Below the pieces are notes generated by a model that was given only the letters and a program-made list of their open reading frames with translations, ran no database searches and was not told the origin of the DNA. A DNA stretch of 64,000 nucleotides, from positions 77,260 through 141,259 of the forward strand of contig NZ_BSTN01000017.1 of NCBI RefSeq assembly GCF_030269545.1, in the 5' to 3' direction. Position numbers and translations under genes: made by a program. Each line of letters starts with the position of its first letter. Positions within the stretch are counted from its first letter, which is position 1. Of the stretch, positions 18,346-26,900 are shown in pieces. Source of the stretch: Actinomadura sp. NBRC 104425. GTDB taxonomy: Bacteria; Actinomycetota; Actinomycetes; Streptosporangiales; Streptosporangiaceae.

Positions 18346-18722
18346 CGGGGCACCTCCCGGGTCTGAGAAGACCGGTGAGACTGCGACGCTAGCAGCCGAC
18401 CGCGAGATCATCGTCGCATTGAGTGACGATGGTGGCCCTGTCCGTACATGAGGGTGACCTGTGGCAATGTGCGTTCATCCTCAAATGAGGCTTTCGGCGC
18501 CACTCCGGCCGTCGCCGGGACTCGGTGCGCGGCGTCCGCAGCGTCGTCACGCGGGTGCCTCGCGCCGTGATCTGTAAGCGCGGACTTCGGGCCTCGCGCA
18601 CGGGTGCCCAACCCGCGCGCGCCGTGCCCTGCGTTGCGCGGGTTGGGGATGTCACCTGTGCGAGGAGTGCCACGTCGTCCGGCTGTCCGGCACGGGCGGC
18701 GGTTGCGGGGGTGGCGGGGCGG
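18346..18722 (-). other. intergenic region with a 12-bp hairpin (18607-18647)
   Basis: Between the mazG-like start and the end of the secreted-repeat gene. A perfect 12-bp inverted repeat (CCCAACCCGCGC at 18607-18618 with its complement at 18636-18647, 17-base loop) sits about 75 bases past the stop of the minus-strand gene and could be its terminator. A small palindrome CCTCAAATGAGG lies at 18479-18490. No ORF is credible. Confidence 0.45.
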
Positions 18723-19865
18723 TCAGCGTAGTGGTGTGTGGTTCTTCCAGATCGTCCAGTAGCTGTCGCCGCTTTCGGGGACGTCCAGGCCGCCGACCGC
18801 CCAGGCGAGGCGGGAACGTGGGACGGCGGTCACGTCGGAGACATACGCGTCCAGGCCCTCCGGCTGCTCCAGCCGGGGCACGGTCCACCGGCCGTCGCGG
18901 TAGTGCAGCAGTCCGGCGCCCTGGCCGTCCCACCGCACCGGCTTCACCCAGATGCCGCCGCGGCCGTCCGGCTTCACATCCCGCAGTCCGTGCACGCCGG
19001 GATCGGAGGGCGGAGCGATCCTCCGCCAGGTGCTGCCGTCGAAGTGCAGCGCGAACGGCGCCTCGGTGAGGTCGTCCCCGCTCCGGCGTATCTCCTCTCC
19101 GACGATCCACACGTCGCGCGAGGACACGGCGTGGATGTCGGTGAACATCACCCAGTGGTCGTCCTCGCGGGGCAGGCCGGGGACGCTCACCTCGTTCCAG
19201 GTGCGGCCGTCCCACCGCGCCAGCAGGTCGCCCTGCCAGTGCACGGGGCTGCCCCCGATGGCCCAGACGTCGTCGGACGCCACGCCGCTGGCCTCCTGCA
19301 GGTGGCCGACCGGCGTCTCGACCTGGGACCAGTTCTCGCCGTCGAAGTGCCAGGTGCCGATGCTGTTCGGGCCGATGAGGGCGTCGCCGAACAGCCACAC
19401 GTCGCGGGGGCCGAGGGTTTCCACGTCGGCGATGGTGCTGCGGGCGGGCCAGCGGCCGGCGACGCGCCATGTGCGCCCGTCCCAGCGGAGTGCGAACGCC
19501 TCTCCGGACGCCGGTTCGCTTCCGCCGACCGCCCAGACGTTGCGGGGGCCGGACGCGTCGGCGGCCGAGATGCCCCTGCTCAGCCCGGCTGGGAGCGTCA
19601 CTGCCGTCCAGGACCGGCCGTTCCAGCGGCGGGCGACGGGCTCGGGCCCGCTTTCGGACGACATGCTCCCGAACGCCCAGGCGTCGCGCGGCCCGGTCGC
19701 CACCACCTCGGACAGCCACATTCCGGAGGGCTCCTCGCTGCGTTCGGCGATGCGCCAGCCGGACGGACCGGTTCCGGCGTCGGCGGGGGCCGCCATCGGG
19801 ACGGCCGCGAGGGCCGCGATGGCACCGAGCGCGGAAAGACGCCTGGTGAATGTGCCTGACTGCAT
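18723..19865 (-). CDS. secreted beta-propeller-like repeat protein, copy 1
   Basis: 380 residues from the ATG with GGAGAC upstream; the open frame continues 26 codons further without a site. Residues 1-30 are a Sec signal peptide (RR, then SALGAIAALAAVPMAAPADA). The rest consists of six or seven repeats of about 50 residues with the pattern GPRDVWAFG ... RWDGRTW, as in blade-type propellers of exported actinobacterial proteins. No catalytic motif is seen. It is a tandem paralogue of the next gene upstream, sharing signal peptide, repeat layout and even the sequence around the ribosome-binding site. Function is unknown; carbohydrate or protein binding at the cell surface is possible. Confidence 0.7.
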   Translation of the reverse strand: MQSGTFTRRLSALGAIAALAAVPMAAPADAGTGPSGWRIAERSEEPSGMWLSEVVATGPRDAWAFGSMSSESGPEPVARRWNGRSWTAVTLPAGLSRGISAADASGPRNVWAVGGSEPASGEAFALRWDGRTWRVAGRWPARSTIADVETLGPRDVWLFGDALIGPNSIGTWHFDGENWSQVETPVGHLQEASGVASDDVWAIGGSPVHWQGDLLARWDGRTWNEVSVPGLPREDDHWVMFTDIHAVSSRDVWIVGEEIRRSGDDLTEAPFALHFDGSTWRRIAPPSDPGVHGLRDVKPDGRGGIWVKPVRWDGQGAGLLHYRDGRWTVPRLEQPEGLDAYVSDVTAVPRSRLAWAVGGLDVPESGDSYWTIWKNHTPLR

Positions 19866-20015
19866 GTTCGTCTCCGTTGTTCTAGGGGTGCGGCCGCACG
19901 GGTCTCGGAAGGCAAAAGCTGGCCTATGCGCGGCGTGCGTCATCGCGCTTCGGCTGTTCGGATGTCTATTCCTGGATGCCGGATATCGCAGTGAGCGTGT
20001 GGACGCCGGTTTCCG

Positions 20016-21194
20016 CTATTTCCTGGGCCGGGGCGGACGCGGTTGCCGGAGGTGAGGGGTGGATTCCTCGTGGCGCCAGACCGCCCAGTTCCACGTGCCG
20101 AAGTCGCCCGCGGGCGTGCTGCCGACCGCCCATATGATGCGGGAATTCGGCACGTTGGCGATATCGAGCACGAAGCCGTCCGGCCCGATCGGCACCTCCG
20201 CGATGGTCTCGGTCCACTGACCGTCGCGGTAGTGCAGGAGCTCGGGCCTGTCGCTGCCGTTGGGCACGAGCCATATGCCGCCCTGGCCGTCGGGCGTCAG
20301 AGCGTACGCATAGGTCAGGCGCATCCAGGGGAGGAAACCGCCGATCCGCTGCCAGGTGCTGCCGTCGTAGTGCAGCAGCAGGAACTCGTCTATGTTCCTG
20401 TCCCCGTCCCGGCGGACCTCGCGGCCGTAGAGCCACACGTCCCGCTCGGACACCGCGTGGACTCCATCGAAGACCGTGTAGTGGTCGGTCTCGCGCGGGA
20501 GGTCGGGCACGTCGACGTCGACCTCGGTCCAGGTGCGGCCGTCCCAGCGTGCCAGCAGGTCTTTGCCGGCGCTGCCGGGTCGGTGCCCGACGGCCAGGAT
20601 GTAATCGGCTCTCAGGGCGTGGGCGTGCTCCAGACCCCCGACCGGCGTCGGCACCTCGGTCCACCGCCGTCCGTCGTAGTGCCAGGCCTGGTTGCCCAGG
20701 AGGTTGGTGTACGAGCCGAACGCCCAGACGTCGCGGGGGCCGATCACCTCGGCGTCATCCAGCAGGACGTTGCCGGGCCAGCGGTGGGCGACGGTCCAGT
20801 TCCGGCCGTTCCAGCGGAGCGCGTAGACGGGGTCGACCCCCCGGTAACCGCCGCTGAACGCCCAGACGTTGCGGGGGCCGGACGCGTCCGCGAACGCGAT
20901 GTCCTGGCCGGCCCCGGTCGGCAGCGCGACCCGCGTCCAGGACCGGCCGTTCCACCGGACGGCCAGGGGCTCGTCCCCGTTGTCCGACGAGATCCTGCCG
21001 AACGCCCAGGCGTTGCGCGGCCCGATCGCGACCACGTCCTGCAGCCGGTTGTGGGCGGTCTCGTCACCGACCGCCACGAGCGGCCAATAGTCCGGGGCGG
21101 GATCGGCACCGGCGGGAGCGGTGCCCGCGACGGCGGCGAGCGCCGCGATGCCGGTCAATGCGGAAAGACGCCTGGTGAGTTTGCCGAACGACAT
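20016..21194 (-). CDS. secreted beta-propeller-like repeat protein, copy 2
   Basis: 392 residues. It starts at the ATG preceded by GGGGAC (same context as its paralogue) and carries the signal peptide LTRRLSALTGIAALAAVAGT with a likely AGA-D cleavage site. Repeats such as GPRNAWAFGRIS, GPRNVWAFSGGY and GPRDVWAFGSYT, each followed by a RWNGRSW-like strand, indicate a propeller. It lies 150 bases upstream of copy 1 in the same direction. The two align along their whole length but differ at many positions, so the duplication is not recent. I do not recognise a named family. Confidence 0.7.
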   Translation of the reverse strand: MSFGKLTRRLSALTGIAALAAVAGTAPAGADPAPDYWPLVAVGDETAHNRLQDVVAIGPRNAWAFGRISSDNGDEPLAVRWNGRSWTRVALPTGAGQDIAFADASGPRNVWAFSGGYRGVDPVYALRWNGRNWTVAHRWPGNVLLDDAEVIGPRDVWAFGSYTNLLGNQAWHYDGRRWTEVPTPVGGLEHAHALRADYILAVGHRPGSAGKDLLARWDGRTWTEVDVDVPDLPRETDHYTVFDGVHAVSERDVWLYGREVRRDGDRNIDEFLLLHYDGSTWQRIGGFLPWMRLTYAYALTPDGQGGIWLVPNGSDRPELLHYRDGQWTETIAEVPIGPDGFVLDIANVPNSRIIWAVGSTPAGDFGTWNWAVWRHEESTPHLRQPRPPRPRK

Positions 21195-21495
21195 GTTCGT
21201 CCCCGTTGTTCTCGACAGTGCCCGAGACAAAGGCGGGGTACGCGGCCGCTCGGGTCCCCTTCAAGAAGCCGCCATTACTGCGACGCGCGATATTGGCCGC
21301 CGGTTGACCCGGCGCCGCCGCCACTTGATGATCACTCGGAATCCGCGGTGAAACGAACCGTTGCCGCGTGCGCCCCGATCCCTTGAGAAACAATCGTGCC
21401 CGGCGGGCCGGGGAATTCGGAAGACGGGTCTTTCGCCGTGATATCGCACGGGAAGCGGGCCGGAACGGTCCGGTGGCTTCCGCTACGGTGGGCTC
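21195..21495. other. divergent intergenic region, no gene seen
   Basis: 301 bases between the divergent repeat-protein and EVE genes. It should hold both promoters, but no clear -35/-10 pair or structured RNA is visible. Confidence 0.3.
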
Positions 21496-22008
21496 GTGAG
21501 TAACGAGTCGTACCTGCTCATCCTCGGCGAGCAGCGGGCCATCGCCTGGGTGCTCGGCGAGCAGCGGATGGCCTTCCCGCAGACGGCGCGCGCGGAGGTG
21601 TCCCGGCTGGCCGTGGGGGACGAGCTGTTCGTCTACGCCACCCGGGGCGCGTTCGGCAACCCCACCCGCGACCGCGGCCGCGTCATCGGCCGCGCCACGG
21701 TCGCGTCCACCGTCGTCGAGTTGGACGAGCCCGTGGAGATCGCCGGGAGGAGGTTCCCGCGCGGCTGCGACATCGAGGTCGAGTCGCTGACCCCCTTCCG
21801 CAGCGGGGTCGAGCTGAAGCCGCTGGTGGAACGGCTCAAGGCGTTTCCCAACCCGCGGGCGTGGAGCATCTACCTGCGCCGGGCCCTGCTGCACCTGCCC
21901 GCGTCGGACGCCGACCTGCTGCGCGACCTGCTCCGGCCGCTCGCCGGGCCCCGCCGGGACCACCTCCAGCCCTACCTCGACCGCGCCCAGGCCGTCGCCA
22001 CCGGCTGA
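21496..22008 (+). CDS. EVE/PUA-fold protein
   Basis: 170 residues, GTG start. The sequence YLLILGEQRAIAWVLGEQRM, then GDELFVYATRGAFGNPTRDR and GRVIGRATVASTVVEL, matches the EVE branch of the PUA superfamily found in actinobacteria. EVE domains read modified bases in DNA or RNA and often lie near defence genes. The C-terminal helix RRALLHLPASDADLLRDLL is family-typical. It is convergent with the ATPase/metallohydrolase operon, separated by 20 bases and a shared terminator. Ligand unknown. Confidence 0.72.
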   Translation: MSNESYLLILGEQRAIAWVLGEQRMAFPQTARAEVSRLAVGDELFVYATRGAFGNPTRDRGRVIGRATVASTVVELDEPVEIAGRRFPRGCDIEVESLTPFRSGVELKPLVERLKAFPNPRAWSIYLRRALLHLPASDADLLRDLLRPLAGPRRDHLQPYLDRAQAVATG

Positions 22009-22024
22009 CGCCGGCGGCGACGGC
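21991..22024. terminator. bidirectional terminator over the EVE stop codon
   Basis: 15-bp inverted repeat (21991-22005 with 22010-22024) with one A/C mismatch and a TGAC loop that contains the EVE stop. It sits exactly between convergent genes. Confidence 0.65.
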
Positions 22025-22028
22025 GTGC

Positions 22029-23927
22029 TCAGGTGGCCTGCCAGGGGGCGGTGGGGGCGGTGGCGTGCCCGCGCACGTCCAGGGTCTGGCGGAAGCCGCG
22101 CTGCTTCGCCTGGACGCCGTGGACGAGCATGACCTGGGCCGCCCGCGTCTCGTCGGCGATGTCGAGAAGGCCGTGGCGGTCGGCGTGGGCGGACAGGCGG
22201 ATCTGATCCACGCGGGCGCGCAGCGGCACCGAGCGGGTGCCGTGCCGGGCGGGCAGCTCGTGGACGGGCGCGCCGCCCCGGGCGTCTTCGAAGAGGCGGC
22301 GGCCGCCGGACTCCTCGTCCTGGTAGCCGGACAGCAGGACGGCGCTGTCGGCCTCGGGGAGGATCCGGGCGGCCCATTCGACGGCGGGGCCCGCGGTGAG
22401 CATGCCGGACGTGGCGATGACCACGCCCTCGGTGAAGCTGTCGTAGGCCGGGGGACGCGGCGCCGGGACGACGTTCCCACCGAAGATCGTCCGGTCGGAG
22501 GCCGACTCGAACGTCCTGGTCAGGTCCTTGGCCATGCCGTCGACCAGGACCGGGACGTGCGGCAGCCGGGTGCGCATCAGCAGCGCCAGCTCCTGGGCGC
22601 GGCCCAGGGCGAACGCGGGGATCAGCACGCGGCCGCCCGCGGCGTGCACGTCGGCGACCGTTCGGACCAGGTCGCCGACGCGGGTCTCGCGGTCGTCGTG
22701 CTTCTCGGCGCAGCAGGTGGACTCCAGCACCAGCAGGTCGGCGCCGCGGGCGCTGTCCGGGAGGCGGTAGCCGTCGACGCTCTCCTGCCGGAAGCCGGAG
22801 ATGTCGCCGGAGACGACCACGCGGCGGTCCCCGGCGCGGACCACCACCCCGGCGGCGCCGAGGATGTGCCCGGCGGGGAACAGCTCGACGGTCAGGTCGC
22901 CGATGCGGCGGGGCACGCCGACGGGCAGCTCCTCCAGGCGGGTGACCGCGGCGTCCACGGCGGTGCGGTCGTAGAGCGGCTCCCAGGAACCGCCGTAGGA
23001 GTTGCGGATGTCGGCGCGCTGCTGCATGACCTTCAGGGAGTCCTGCCACATGACGGGCATCAGGCGACACGACTCGGGCGTCGCGACGACCCGCAGGCGC
23101 GGCAGCCGGGCGGCCAGGGCGGGCACGTAGCCGCAGTGGTCGGCGTGGGCGTGCGTGACCACCACCGCCTCCGGGCGGGCCTGGAGCGCCGCGGCGATGT
23201 CGCGGGGCGGCTCGGGCGTGTCGCCGGGGCGCATGCCCGCGTCCACCAGCAGCCGGGTGCCGCCGGACTCGACCAGCAGGCAGGAGCCGCCGATGTGGTC
23301 GTCGCCGCCGAGGGGGGTGACGCGCAGGTCGCGCGAGCGGGCGGACGCGGCGGCGCGGGGCGGGGCGACCAGGTCGTGCAGGCTCGCGCGCAGGGCGGCG
23401 TCGGCGTCCCGCGGCAGCGCCGTCAGCAGCGCGGCGGCCAGGGAGCGGGGGTCCTTCAGGCGCCTGTGCTGGGCGGCCAGCCGCGCCTGCAGGTCGGTGA
23501 TCTCCTGCTCGGCGTCGGCGGCGGCCCGGCGGGCGGCGTCCCGGTCGGCGCGCAGGCGGTCGATGTCGCTCCTGGCGTACTCCAGTCTCTGGCGGAGTGT
23601 TCTGAGCTTGCCCTTCAGCTTCTGGTTGCTCTCGGTGCACTGGCGGACGCGGCGTTCCAGGGTCGTCGTGCCCGCCTCGGCGAGCCGGGCCGCCGCGGCG
23701 GCGACGTCGGCGGAAGGGTGCAGCACCAGCCGGCCCGGGTGGTCGCCGGGCAGCAGCGCACGGGCCTGCGCGCGCAGCGCCGACGACCGCGCGATCAGGC
23801 CGAGCAGCCAGGCGCGGCGGTTGCGGACCAGGTCGGCGGGGGTGCGGTCGGGGCCCTGATAGGTGTCGCGGGCCAGCACGACGGTCGCGGCGGCCGTCAG
23901 CGCGGCGTCCAACGGAGTGCCGCTCAT
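22029..23927 (-). CDS. beta-CASP metallo-beta-lactamase-fold hydrolase with N-terminal coiled coil
   Basis: 632 residues. The N-terminal ~85 residues are helical. Residues about 87-155 form a coiled coil (NQKLKGKLRTLRQRLEYARS, then IDRLRADRDAARRAA). The MBL fold follows: GGDDHIGGSCLLVESG, THAHADHCGYVPAL (HxHxDH near 260), PAGHILGAAGVVV and VVSGDISGF. The beta-CASP part is RVLIPAFALGRAQELALL, then SGYQDEESGGRRLFE and LSAHADRHGLLD. This is the CPSF73/RNase J-like nucleic-acid branch, so RNA or DNA cleavage is the likely reaction. All metal ligands appear present. Its ATG overlaps the stop of the giant ATPase (ATGA), so the two are translationally coupled. The N-terminal coiled coil is not part of ordinary RNase J and may dock onto the ATPase. 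Confidence 0.82.
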   Translation of the reverse strand: MSGTPLDAALTAAATVVLARDTYQGPDRTPADLVRNRRAWLLGLIARSSALRAQARALLPGDHPGRLVLHPSADVAAAAARLAEAGTTTLERRVRQCTESNQKLKGKLRTLRQRLEYARSDIDRLRADRDAARRAAADAEQEITDLQARLAAQHRRLKDPRSLAAALLTALPRDADAALRASLHDLVAPPRAAASARSRDLRVTPLGGDDHIGGSCLLVESGGTRLLVDAGMRPGDTPEPPRDIAAALQARPEAVVVTHAHADHCGYVPALAARLPRLRVVATPESCRLMPVMWQDSLKVMQQRADIRNSYGGSWEPLYDRTAVDAAVTRLEELPVGVPRRIGDLTVELFPAGHILGAAGVVVRAGDRRVVVSGDISGFRQESVDGYRLPDSARGADLLVLESTCCAEKHDDRETRVGDLVRTVADVHAAGGRVLIPAFALGRAQELALLMRTRLPHVPVLVDGMAKDLTRTFESASDRTIFGGNVVPAPRPPAYDSFTEGVVIATSGMLTAGPAVEWAARILPEADSAVLLSGYQDEESGGRRLFEDARGGAPVHELPARHGTRSVPLRARVDQIRLSAHADRHGLLDIADETRAAQVMLVHGVQAKQRGFRQTLDVRGHATAPTAPWQAT

Positions 23928-26900
23928 GCCTGCCCGCCGCGGGTCGCACCGGCCAGGACCGGTTCGCACACCAGTTCGTGGGCGTCGCCGGGGGCGGGGA
24001 TCAGGGCGCCGAGGATGCGCAGCACCTCGATCACGTCGGCGATGGACCGCAAGTGGTGGCGCCGCAGCGCCTCGGGGCCCAGCGGGTGGTCGGTCTCCTC
24101 GCCCGGGGCGAGCAGCTCCGCCAGGTCGGCGGGCGCGCCGGGCTCGTCGATCTCGACCAGCGCCTGCCAGGCGGCCCACACCGGCGGCAGGGCGTCCACG
24201 CCGGACGCGGACACCAGCGCCTGCGGGGTGTCGCGCAACAGGCGGTGGCACCGGTCCAGGGCCGCGTCGGGGTCGGCGACGATGCCCTCGCCCAGCACCT
24301 CCCCGATCAGCATCGGCCAGCCGCCCGTGACGGACAGCAGGAGCTGCTGGCTGTGCGGGGACTGGAAGGCGTGTGCCTCCTCGCGCATCCACTGCCGGAT
24401 CGACGCCGCGTCGAAGCGGCGCAGCTCCATCAGCTCGGCGTTCCCGCCCGGGGCGAGCGGAGACGACTCGTCGCCCGTGCGGGCCGCCAGCCACAGCGGC
24501 GCCAGCGCGGGCGGGGCGGTGCAGACGACGCCGAGCGTGCCCTCGCGGGAGGAGTGGTGCCGGGTGACGGTCTCGCACGCCTCGCGGATCCGCGCGGCGG
24601 CCTGCCCGGCGGTGCAGTCGCGCAGGTCCATCACGACCAGGGTGTGGCCGGGGTGCGCGCGGGCCTCGGCGACCAGGGCGCCGAAGCCGCCGCCGCCCTG
24701 GAGCACGTGCACCTTGACGTGCGGGTGGTGGTCCTCCTCGGCGCGCAGCGCGTCGGGCACCCGCTCCAGCCGCAGCGCCTGCGACCCGGCGAGGACGTGG
24801 ACGAGGTTGGCCTTGCGCAGCAGCCGCGACACCTGGCCGCTGGTGAGCGGGGAGCGCTCCGAGCGTTCCGGTCCGGCGGCGTAGGCCGACCGGTAGGAGT
24901 GGACGTCGAAGGAGTCCGGCAGCTCGAACTCCTCCGCCCGGTCCAGGGCCTCCTGCACCTGCTCCTCGCCGCCCAGCAGGTCCAGGATGTAGGGGGTGCG
25001 CAGCCGGTACCCGCCGTCCTCGGCCAACAGGATGCCCAGCTCGACGCTCTCGTCCAGCAGCCCCTGGAACTCGTCGCGGGTGCACTGGGCGAACCCCTGG
25101 GGCCACCACTGGCGGCACTCGCCGAACAGGTCCCCGGCGGGGATGGTGGCGTCGGCGGCCTCCGTCAGGGCGCGGAACGCCACGACGTAGGCGATGACCT
25201 TGTAGCGCTGGTCGAGGTTGATGGTCCAGTCGAAGCGCTCGCGGAACCCGTCGGCCAGGCGGGCGTCCTTGCGGACGGCGTCCACGTCGTCGCGGGTCAC
25301 CGTGTACGGCAGCGGGTGCTTGTCGGTGGTGCGCCGCTGGAGGTGCTTGAGCAGCGCGTCGGCGAACAGCTGGATCAGCGCGGGCGCGTTGTTGGCCTCG
25401 GCGATGACGCGGGCCGCCAGCGTCTCGGGCAGCCGGAACCCCAGCGTGGCCAAAGGTTTGGTGAGCAGGTCGAACGCGTCCTGCGGCTGCAGCGGGCCGA
25501 TGGAGATCGGCTCGCCGAAGTGCGCCAGCGGCTGGTTGGGCAGGCTCTTGAACCGCGCGGTCTGGTGCAGCCCGGCGAACACCACCTTGACCCGCCGGTC
25601 GGTCTCGCTCATCAGGTCGCGCAGCGCGTTGACGTTGACGAAGCGGGCGCTGTCGGCGTCCCGGTTGAGGAACTCGTCGGCCTCGTCCAGCAGGATCAGC
25701 AGCTGCCGCCGCGGGTCGGCGGCCAGCCAGGCGCGGATCGCCTCCCGGATCTCCTCGGCGTCGCCGCCGGTGTCGGGCGACAGCACGCCCACGTCGGCCA
25801 GCGGGCGGCGCAGCCGCGCCCACACCGCGTCGGCGGGGTCGGTGCGGCCCACCGCCGAGATGCTCTTGAAGATCACCGCGCGGTTGGGGTCGCGGTCCAC
25901 CTGGCGGCGGGCGGCGTGCAGCAGCGCCGACTTGCCCAGCTGCCGCCCGCCGTAGACGAACGAGCCGCCCTTGCGGTCGATCACCTGCCGCAGCTGCTCC
26001 TGCCGCCCGTAGAACATCTCCTCGGGCACGTTGCCGGTGGGGATGAACGGGTTGAGGGACGTGAACGGGGCCAGCACCTCGACCGTGTCGGTCCAGTCGC
26101 ACTCGGGCAGGCAGGCCAGGTAGCCGACGGCCGCGTCGTCCAGCACGGCCACCGGGTGCGGGCGGCGGCGCGCGGCCCGCACCAGCCGCTGCCGGTCGGC
26201 CGCCGACAGCGTGCCGAAGTACCACACCAGCACGGTCTGGTCGGCGGGTTCGCCCTTGAACCACTCGACGATCTCCTGCGGGCGCGGCCGCCCCCACACC
26301 AGCAGCAGCCGCAGCGTGTCGCCCGACGGGCTCATGCCCGTGCCGAACTGCGGCAGCAGCGCCGGGCCCCGCCAGTGCACCCCGGTCAGCTCGAACCAGG
26401 TGCGGGCGCGTTCGGCCGCGCCGGGACGGGCCGCGGCCTCCAGGCCGATCAGCCGCAGCACCGGCTCGATCGCCGTGACCAGGTTGCCGGGCGCCTTGGG
26501 CCCCTGGCCGATCCTGTGCCAGCTGCGCAGGCCCTCCCGGCTCACCGCGGACCGGCGCAGCGCGGCCAGGTCGAGGCCGGCGCCCGACAGCAGGCGGCGC
26601 AGCCGGCCGTTGCCGAGCCGCCCGCCGCGCTCCATCGCGTCGCCGAGCAGGGTGAGCGCGGCGCTGACCTGCTCGCCCCGCCCCGGGCCCAGCTCCTCGA
26701 ACGCGTCGGGGAAGGCGGGGAAGAACCGCGCCAGGTGGCCGCGCTCGCGGGACGGCTCGGGCAGCTCGCGGCCCTGCCGGGCCTGCACCAACGACTCGCG
26801 GGCGGTGGTCAGGTCGCCCCGGTCCAGATACTCGCGGATCCGGTCGGCCGCGGCGGCGACCGCGGGCTCGTCCAGATGCGCCTGCAGGTCGGCGCGTACG

